Source: Roseovarius sp. UBA6217
Lineage (GTDB): Bacteria > Pseudomonadota > Alphaproteobacteria > Rhodobacterales > Rhodobacteraceae
Reading direction: 5' to 3'
Assembly: GCA_002421985.1 (NCBI GenBank)
Contig: DISF01000067.1
Coordinates: 23,044 to 34,840, forward strand
DNA: 11,797 nt
Shown piece after piece: positions 6,754 to 11,797 of the stretch. Within the stretch, counting starts at the first letter, position 1, and each line of letters begins with the position of its first letter. The notes beneath the pieces are model-generated. The model ran no database searches. It saw only the letters and a list, made by a program, of their open reading frames with translations, and was not told the DNA's origin. A program made the position numbers and the translations under genes.

Positions 6754-8325
6754 ATGGCGGGACTGCGTGCGGCAAGCCTCGCCGCGTTTCTCATCGCGGT
6801 CGGATCAGGGCCGGTTGCGGCGCAGGATGTGCTGTTGCGGTCGCATGACGGCGCGGTTGAAATCGACGGTAACCTTCTGGGCTTTGACGGCGAGTTCTAC
6901 CGCGTCGACACGATCTATGGCGAGTTGACCATCGACGGCTCGGGCGTGACCTGCGAGGGGCCGGGATGTCCCGATCTCGAGGCCTTCGTGGCGCGGGCGG
7001 TCTTTTCCGGTGCGCCGATCATCGGGCGCGTGCTCTTGCCATCGCTGCTCGAGGCATTTGCCATTCGTGATGGATACGTGCTTGCCCGCCATGACGGGGC
7101 GCACGACGGCGATGATCTTCGGGTGAGCCTTCATGCGAAAGACGTTGAAAAAACGCTGCTTGGTGAGTTTCGGTTCCGGCTGACCAGCTCGGATGAGGGC
7201 CTGGCCGACCTGCTCACCGGCGAGGCCGATATCTCGATGAGCCTGCGCGAGGCGCGTGCCGGGGAACTGGCGCGCGCGCGCGACGCCGGTCTGGGCGATC
7301 TGGCCGCCCCGGCGCGGATGCGGGTTCTGGCGCTTGACGCGCTGGTGCCGGTCGTGGCCCCGGCCAACCCGGTCCAGAGCCTGAGCCTGCGCGACCTCTC
7401 GGATATCCTGACCGGAAAGATCACGAACTGGGCCACGCTTGGCGGCCCCGATGCGCCGATCGACGTGCATTTGTGGGCCCCGGAAACAGGCATAGGCCAA
7501 GCCACCGCCGATCAGGTCATGCGCGTGGATGCAGCAGCCGAGATGATCACCACGATCACAACGCATCGCGACGGGGCCGGGCTTGCGCGCGCGGTGGTGG
7601 TCAATCCTTTCGCATTCGGCCTCACCCCGCGGTCGGAACAGGGCGAGACATGGGAGCTGGCCTTGACCGGGCCGTGCGGTTTTGCGCTGCGGGCGGATCG
7701 GCAGACGGTGAAGACCGAGGATTATCCGCTGACCGCGCCGCTGCTTCTCTACCTCCCCGCGCGCCGCTTGCCCAAGCTGATACGCGATTTCATCGCCTAT
7801 CTTGATGATCCCTCGGCGCAGCTTGTCATCCGGCGGGCGGGGTTTGCCGATCAGGCCCCCGAGGAGATCGGCATTGCCCGGCAGGGCGACCGGTTTGCCA
7901 ATGCCATCGCGCGGGCAGAGCCCGAAACCGGGCTTGATGAGCTCAAGCGCATGGTCGGGTTGTTGGCCCCGCTCCGGCGGTTGACGACAAGGTTTCGCTT
8001 CGAGACCGGATCGGCCCGGCTTGACGTGCAGTCGCGCGCCAATGTCGAACGGCTGGCCGATGCGCTGCAACAGGGGCTTTATGACAATCGGCAGATCGTC
8101 TTTGTCGGGTTTTCCGATGGCGAGGGCGCGGCGCGGGACAACCGTGAGATCGCGCTGCGCCGTGCACAGACGGTGCGCGACGCGGTGGTGGCGAAGGCCG
8201 AGACTGCTCGGCTCGACCGGGTGGCGATGTCGGTTGATGCCTTTGGCGAGGCGATGCCGATGGCCTGCGACGATACCGCCTGGGGCCGACGGGTGAACCG
8301 GCGGGTGGAGATCTGGGTGCGCTGA
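6754..8325 (+). CDS. Exported PstS-like binding domain fused to OmpA-type peptidoglycan-binding domain
   Basis: The 523-aa protein has a cleavable signal peptide (residues 1-23, VAA|QDV), a small beta-rich N-terminal module with a C67/C72 pair (about 24-75), a PstS-like substrate-binding fold (about 83-367), and an OmpA C-terminal domain (about 412-523). PstS-like signs are SGAPIIGRVLLP, the GEADISMSLREA stretch, LALDALVPVVAPANPV, LSDILTGKITNWATLGG and RDFIAYLDDPSAQLVI. The OmpA part has GFSD, REIALRRAQTV and GRRVNRRVEIW; D455 and R470 have the 15-residue spacing of the two diaminopimelate-binding residues known in OmpA (D271/R286 in Acinetobacter). The usual PstS GSGT ligand loop is replaced by APETGIG, so phosphate binding is doubtful. 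No ABC permease genes are adjacent. It likely tethers to peptidoglycan in the periplasm; its ligand is unknown. A GGGGA at 6742-6746 is the ribosome-binding site. Confidence 0.88.
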   Translation: MAGLRAASLAAFLIAVGSGPVAAQDVLLRSHDGAVEIDGNLLGFDGEFYRVDTIYGELTIDGSGVTCEGPGCPDLEAFVARAVFSGAPIIGRVLLPSLLEAFAIRDGYVLARHDGAHDGDDLRVSLHAKDVEKTLLGEFRFRLTSSDEGLADLLTGEADISMSLREARAGELARARDAGLGDLAAPARMRVLALDALVPVVAPANPVQSLSLRDLSDILTGKITNWATLGGPDAPIDVHLWAPETGIGQATADQVMRVDAAAEMITTITTHRDGAGLARAVVVNPFAFGLTPRSEQGETWELALTGPCGFALRADRQTVKTEDYPLTAPLLLYLPARRLPKLIRDFIAYLDDPSAQLVIRRAGFADQAPEEIGIARQGDRFANAIARAEPETGLDELKRMVGLLAPLRRLTTRFRFETGSARLDVQSRANVERLADALQQGLYDNRQIVFVGFSDGEGAARDNREIALRRAQTVRDAVVAKAETARLDRVAMSVDAFGEAMPMACDDTAWGRRVNRRVEIWVR

Positions 8326-8333
8326 GCGCTCAG
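8322..8333. repeat. 12-bp perfect palindrome across two convergent stop codons
   Basis: CTGAGCGCTCAG reads the same on both strands. It holds the TGA of the plus-strand binding-protein/OmpA gene (8323-8325) and the TGA of minus-strand radC (8332-8330). The palindrome has no loop and no T-run on either side, so it is unlikely to act as a terminator; the two genes end only 4 bases apart. Confidence 0.6.
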
Positions 8334-9106
8334 AGATAGCCGTCGGCGCGAAAGCTCACCTCGGCGGATTTTCCGATGATGACATGATCGTGGAGCACGA
8401 GGCCGAGCGCGTCGGCGGCGCGTACGATCTCGGCGGTCATGGTGATATCGGCCTGCGACGGGGTGGGATCGCCGGAGGGGTGATTATGCACGAGGATGAG
8501 CGCGCTGGCATCGAGCAGCAGTGCGCGCTTGACCACCTCGCGCGGATAGACCGGCACGTGATCGACGGTGCCGCGCGCTTGTTCCTCGTCGGCGATGAGC
8601 ACGTTCTTGCGGTCGAGATAGAAGACGCGGAACTGTTCGGTTGCGCGATGTGCCATGCTGGTGCGGCAATAGTCAATCAGCGCCGCCCAGGATGAGATTG
8701 CCGGCCGCCCGATCACGCGGGCCTGCGCGAGCCGGTGGGCGGCGGCCTCGACGATGCGCAACTCGGTGACGACCGCATCGCCCACGCCCTCGATCTCGCA
8801 AAGTTGCTCGGACGGGGCGGAGACCACCCCGGCGAAATCCCCGAACCGCGCCAGCAGGGCATGGGCCATGGGTTTGACATCGCGGCGGGGAATGGCACGA
8901 AAGAGCACAAGCTCGAGCATCTCGTAATCGGGGATCGCCGCCGCCCCACCGTTGAGAAACCGTTCGCGCAGGCGGCGGCGGTGGTCGCGGATATAAGAGG
9001 GCTGCGGCGCGGCAGTGCGGGGGCGCGCGGCAGGTACCGGGGCCGCGGCAAAGAGCGGCAGGCTGGCATCGTTGAAGGCGGCGGGCGTGTGCATGGCACA
9101 GAGCAT
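8330..9106 (-). CDS. radC: RadC family JAMM/MPN-domain protein
   Basis: The 258-aa protein belongs to the RadC (YicR) family. An N-terminal helical region with a helix-hairpin-helix-like stretch (about 98-120, EIEGVGDAVVTELRIVEA) precedes a JAB1/MPN metalloprotease-like domain (about 135-258). The metal site is intact: HNHPSGDPTPSQAD supplies H207, H209 and D220, and E157 is the likely acidic partner. The family was named for DNA repair, but the E. coli mutation behind the name was later assigned elsewhere, so the role is unsettled. An Ala/Pro-rich N-terminal tail of about 35 residues is variable. The ATG at 9106 is chosen because it has at least a GGG upstream; ATG 9094 is a possible alternative because the region just before 9106 can fold into a stable hairpin. 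The gene follows dnaJ by 45 bases in the same direction. Confidence 0.93.
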   Translation of the reverse strand: MLCAMHTPAAFNDASLPLFAAAPVPAARPRTAAPQPSYIRDHRRRLRERFLNGGAAAIPDYEMLELVLFRAIPRRDVKPMAHALLARFGDFAGVVSAPSEQLCEIEGVGDAVVTELRIVEAAAHRLAQARVIGRPAISSWAALIDYCRTSMAHRATEQFRVFYLDRKNVLIADEEQARGTVDHVPVYPREVVKRALLLDASALILVHNHPSGDPTPSQADITMTAEIVRAADALGLVLHDHVIIGKSAEVSFRADGYL

Positions 9107-9107
9107 C

Positions 9108-9144
9108 GCGTGCCCGCGTTACCAAAGGGTAAACGCCGGCACGC
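9108..9144 (-). promoter_or_regulatory. Long hairpin between dnaJ and radC, abutting the radC start
   Basis: An inverted repeat of 37 bases: GCGTGCC (9108-9114) pairs with GGCACGC (9138-9144), then after one C-C mismatch on this strand GCGTTACC (9116-9123) pairs with GGTAAACGC (9128-9136) with one bulged A, closing a 4-base loop. That is about 15 pairs. In the minus-strand transcript it starts 7 bases after the dnaJ stop codon and ends one base before the radC ATG, so it would enclose the radC ribosome-binding region. No T-run follows. It may attenuate dnaJ read-through, protect the dnaJ 3' end, or limit radC translation. Confidence 0.6.
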
Positions 9145-9151
9145 CTGAGCG

Positions 9152-10312
9152 TCAGCTTTTCATCGAATCCCAGAAATCCTTGACCGAGGAGAAAAAGCTT
9201 TTGCTCTCGGGGTTGTTGTCTTCGCTCATCGCCTCGAATTCGCGCAGAAGCTCTTTCTGACGGGTGGTGAGGTTGACCGGGGTTTCGACCGCAAGCTCGA
9301 TCATCATGTCGCCCCGCCCGCCACCGCGCAGCGCCGGCATCCCCTTGCCGCGCAGGCGCATCTGACGCCCCGATTGCGAGCCGGCCGGGATCTTGACCCG
9401 CGAGCGCCCGCCGTCGATCGTTGGCACCTCGATATCGCCGCCAAGCGCTGCGCGGGTCATCGAGACCGGCACGCGGCAAAAGAGATTGCTCTCCTCACGC
9501 TCGAAAATCTCGTGCGGGGCCACCTCGATGAAGATATAGAGATCGCCCGCCGGGCCGCCTCGCATCCCGGCCTCGCCCTCGCCCGAGAGGCGGATGCGGG
9601 TGCCGGTCTCGACGCCCGCCGGGATGTTGACGCTGAGTGCGCGTTCCTTGGGCACGCGGCCTTGGCCCTGGCAGGATTTGCACGGGTTCTTGACGATCTG
9701 GCCAAGCCCGCCGCAGGTGGGGCAGGTGCGCTCGACCGTGAAAAAGCCCTGTTGGGCACGCACCTTGCCCATGCCCGAGCAGGTCGGGCAGGTGCTGGGC
9801 TGTGCGCCGCCTTCGGCCCCTGATCCGTCGCAGGCCTCGCAGGTGGCGGCACTGGTGACCTTGATCGTCTTTTGCAGGCCAGCATAGGCCTCTTCGAGCG
9901 TCACACGCAGGTTATAGCGAAGGTCGGCCCCGCGCGCCGCGCGTTGACGTCCGCCGCCGCGCTGGCCACCCATGAAATCGCCGAACAGGTCGTCGAACAC
10001 ATCCGAGAAGGCCGAGGCGAAATCGCCTTGTCCCGGTCCGCCGCCCCATCCGCCACCGGGGCGTGGCCCGCCACCGCCCATGCTCCCGTCAAAGGCGGCA
10101 TGACCGAAGCGGTCATAGGCGGCCTTTTTCTCGGGGTCCTTGAGCACGTCATAGGCCTCTCCCGCCTCCTTGAACTGGCGCTCGGAATCGGCACTGTCCT
10201 TGTTGCGGTCGGGGTGCAGCTCTTTCGCCTTCCGGCGATAGGCGCGTTTTATCTCTTCTGCCGAGGCCCCCTTGGACAGGCCGAGCACCTCGTAATAGTC
10301 GCGTTTGGCCAT
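9152..10312 (-). CDS. dnaJ: Chaperone protein DnaJ (Hsp40)
   Basis: A full-length class A (type I) J-protein of 386 aa, co-chaperone that delivers unfolded clients to DnaK and stimulates its ATPase in the cytosol. In order: J domain (1-70) with the essential HPD at 33-35; Gly/Phe-rich region (about 77-120); a cysteine-rich zinc-finger domain with four CxxCxGxG repeats (cysteine pairs 158/161, 175/178, 197/200, 211/214), all intact; then the two C-terminal beta domains that bind substrate (about 225-345) and a dimerisation tail. Length is normal. The start at 10312 has a well-placed GGAG (10320-10323, 7-base spacing). It lies 60 bases downstream of dnaK on the same strand, the classic dnaK-dnaJ operon, separated by a strong palindrome. 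Confidence 0.99.
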   Translation of the reverse strand: MAKRDYYEVLGLSKGASAEEIKRAYRRKAKELHPDRNKDSADSERQFKEAGEAYDVLKDPEKKAAYDRFGHAAFDGSMGGGGPRPGGGWGGGPGQGDFASAFSDVFDDLFGDFMGGQRGGGRQRAARGADLRYNLRVTLEEAYAGLQKTIKVTSAATCEACDGSGAEGGAQPSTCPTCSGMGKVRAQQGFFTVERTCPTCGGLGQIVKNPCKSCQGQGRVPKERALSVNIPAGVETGTRIRLSGEGEAGMRGGPAGDLYIFIEVAPHEIFEREESNLFCRVPVSMTRAALGGDIEVPTIDGGRSRVKIPAGSQSGRQMRLRGKGMPALRGGGRGDMMIELAVETPVNLTTRQKELLREFEAMSEDNNPESKSFFSSVKDFWDSMKS

Positions 10313-10332
10313 CTGGGATCTCCTTCAAGCGC

Positions 10333-10360
10333 GCACCGGGGCCGATATCGGCCCCGGTGC
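10333..10360 (-). promoter_or_regulatory. 28-base perfect palindrome between dnaK and dnaJ
   Basis: Bases 10333-10346 are the exact reverse complement of 10347-10360 (14 + 14, no mismatch; it begins GCACCGGGG and is centred on GATATC). In the dnaK-dnaJ transcript it would form a GC-rich hairpin with a small loop, beginning 12 bases after the dnaK stop codon and ending about 9 bases before the dnaJ ribosome-binding site. No T-run follows, so it is not a standard intrinsic terminator. A plausible role is partial termination or protection of the dnaK message from 3' exonucleases, giving more DnaK than DnaJ; this is inferred from position. Confidence 0.75.
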
Positions 10361-10372
10361 AAGGCATGGGCC

Positions 10373-11797
10373 TCAGCGGCGCTTGTTGTCGTCGATATCC
10401 TCGAAATCGGCATCGACGATGTCATCCTCGCCGGGGCCGGCATCGGCGGCCTTGATCCCGTCATCGCCGTCGTCCTGGCTCGCCTTGTAGATGGCCTCGC
10501 CAAGCTTCATCGAGGCCTCTGCGACGTTCTGGATACCGGCCTTGATCTTGTCGGTGGTCGCGTCATCCTTGGCGAGATCGTCCTTGAGCGCGGCAATGGC
10601 AAGCTCGATCGCCTCGACCGTGGTAGGATCGACCTTGTCGCCATGCTCCTCGAGCGATTTCTCGGTCGAGTTGACGATGCTCTCGGCCTGGTTGCGGGCC
10701 TCGACAAGCGCGCGGCGCGCCTTGTCGCTCTCGGCGTTTTCCTCGGCCTCGCGCACCATGCGCTCGATATCCTCATCCGTGAGGCCGCCCGATGCCTGGA
10801 TGGTGATCTTCTGCTCCTTGTTGGTGCCCTTGTCCTTGGCCGAGACGCTGACGATACCGTTGGCGTCGATATCAAAAGTCACTTCGATTTGGGGCATCCC
10901 ACGCGGGGCTGGGGGGATGTTTTCAAGGTTGAACTGGCCGAGCAACTTGTTGTCGGCGGCCATCTCGCGCTCGCCCTGGAAGACGCGGATCGTCACCGCG
11001 CTCTGGTTGTCCTCGGCGGTGGAGAAGATCTGCGACTTGTTGGTCGGGATCGTGGTGTTGCGGTCGATCAGGCGCGTGAACACGCCGCCAAGCGTTTCGA
11101 TCCCGAGCGAGAGCGGCGTCACGTCGAGCAGGACCACGTCCTTGACGTCGCCTTGCAGCACGCCCGCCTGAATGGCGGCACCCATGGCCACCACCTCGTC
11201 GGGGTTGACGCCCTTGTGCGGTTCCTTGCCGAAGAACTTGGTCACTTCCTCGATCACCTTCGGCATCCGCGTCATGCCGCCGACAAGCACCACCTCATCG
11301 ACTTCGGAGGCGGAAATACCGGCATCCTTGAGCGCGGCCTTGCACGGCTTGAGCGAGGCGGCGATGAGATCGCTCACCAGGCTTTCAAGCTTGGCCCGGG
11401 TGAGCTTGACCACCATGTGCAGCGGCTGCCCGTTCGCACCCATCGATATGAACGGCTGGTTGATCTCGGTCTGGCTGCTGGAGCTGAGCTCGATCTTGGC
11501 CTTCTCGGCCGCTTCCTTGAGGCGTTGCAGCGCCATCTTGTCCTGCCGCAGATCGACAGCGTGTTCTTTCTTGAACTCCTCGGCGAGGTAATTCACGATC
11601 CGCATGTCGAAATCCTCGCCGCCGAGGAAGGTATCCCCGTTGGTGGATTTCACCTCGAACAGGCCATCGTCGATCTCGAGAATGGTCACGTCAAACGTGC
11701 CGCCGCCAAGGTCATAGACCGCGATCGTGTGGGTGTTTTTCTTGTCGAGTCCGTAGGCGAGCGCGGCGGCTGTCGGCTCGTTGATGATGCGCAGCAC
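10373..11797 (-). CDS. dnaK: Chaperone protein DnaK (Hsp70), 5'-truncated by window edge
   Basis: The last 474 codons of the Hsp70 chaperone DnaK, which binds hydrophobic segments of unfolded proteins in an ATP-driven cycle with DnaJ and GrpE. The gene runs off the right edge; the frame at the edge (VLRIINEPTAAALAYGL) is mid-protein, and by family length about 160 residues are missing. Visible in order: the rest of the ATPase domain with AVYDLGGGTFDVTI, GGEDFD and VVLVGGMTRMPKV; the interdomain linker VVLLDVTPLSLGIET (fragment residues 221-235); the substrate-binding beta domain with FSTAEDNQ and FDIDANGIVSVSAKDKGT; the helical lid (about 340-440); and an acidic disordered tail ending DIDDNKRR, similar to other alphaproteobacterial DnaK ends. 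The heat-shock promoter and any grpE neighbour lie outside the window. The stop is followed by the palindrome that precedes dnaJ. Confidence 0.99.
   Translation of the reverse strand: MLRIINEPTAAALAYGLDKKNTHTIAVYDLGGGTFDVTILEIDDGLFEVKSTNGDTFLGGEDFDMRIVNYLAEEFKKEHAVDLRQDKMALQRLKEAAEKAKIELSSSSQTEINQPFISMGANGQPLHMVVKLTRAKLESLVSDLIAASLKPCKAALKDAGISASEVDEVVLVGGMTRMPKVIEEVTKFFGKEPHKGVNPDEVVAMGAAIQAGVLQGDVKDVVLLDVTPLSLGIETLGGVFTRLIDRNTTIPTNKSQIFSTAEDNQSAVTIRVFQGEREMAADNKLLGQFNLENIPPAPRGMPQIEVTFDIDANGIVSVSAKDKGTNKEQKITIQASGGLTDEDIERMVREAEENAESDKARRALVEARNQAESIVNSTEKSLEEHGDKVDPTTVEAIELAIAALKDDLAKDDATTDKIKAGIQNVAEASMKLGEAIYKASQDDGDDGIKAADAGPGEDDIVDADFEDIDDNKRR

Noticed and set aside
6805..8070. A 421-codon open frame antisense to the binding-protein/OmpA gene
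   Set aside because: Same codon-bias shadow effect; the plus-strand frame has a signal peptide and two recognisable domains, the antisense frame none.
8673..9479. A 268-codon minus-strand frame spanning the dnaJ-radC junction
   Set aside because: It overlaps two strongly supported genes in another frame and reads as Arg/Ala-rich low-complexity sequence.
1..11797. CRISPR arrays, insertion sequences, phage or toxin-antitoxin modules, tRNA genes
   Set aside because: No regularly spaced repeats, transposase-like proteins, terminal repeats or cloverleaf sequences were seen; the content is conserved housekeeping genes with uniform base composition.

Overview
The window is GC-rich chromosomal DNA from an alphaproteobacterium, most likely of the Rhodobacteraceae (Roseobacter-type). 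This rests on the character of the SecA, ArgJ, DnaK and DnaJ proteins, on the ppiC-argJ-mutT cluster lying divergent to secA, and on a PstS-like/OmpA chimera of a kind I associate with this family. I could not run a search, so the genus is open. No mobile element, CRISPR array, tRNA, rRNA or integration signature was seen, and coding density is very high: the longest stretch without a gene is about 190 bases.

Layout, left to right. (1) The 3' end of infB (IF-2, + strand) is closed by a textbook intrinsic terminator. (2) A minus-strand operon reads ppiC-type foldase -> argJ -> mutT. Its members are separated by 4 bases or overlap by 4 bases, and the argJ ribosome-binding site lies inside the end of the foldase gene. 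(3) A divergent intergenic region of about 190 bases carries a candidate secA promoter and a potentially structured secA leader. (4) secA (+) is followed, after a weak terminator-like stretch, by two plus-strand envelope genes: a membrane-anchored protein of unknown function, and an exported chimera of a PstS-like binding protein and an OmpA-type peptidoglycan-binding domain. (5) Tail-to-tail with these, 4 bases apart, is a minus-strand block read as dnaK (5' end outside the window) -> dnaJ -> radC. Strong intercistronic hairpins lie between dnaK and dnaJ and between dnaJ and radC.

Functional picture: much of the window is protein biogenesis and quality control. IF-2 serves translation initiation, DnaK/DnaJ cytosolic folding, SecA export, and the PpiC-type protein periplasmic folding. 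ArgJ (arginine biosynthesis), MutT (nucleotide-pool cleaning) and RadC (JAMM-fold protein of uncertain role) are housekeeping neighbours.

I see no convincing new multi-gene system. The points most worth a second look are the uncharacterised envelope pair downstream of secA, the 28-base perfect palindrome between dnaK and dnaJ, the hairpin abutting the radC start codon, and the secA leader.
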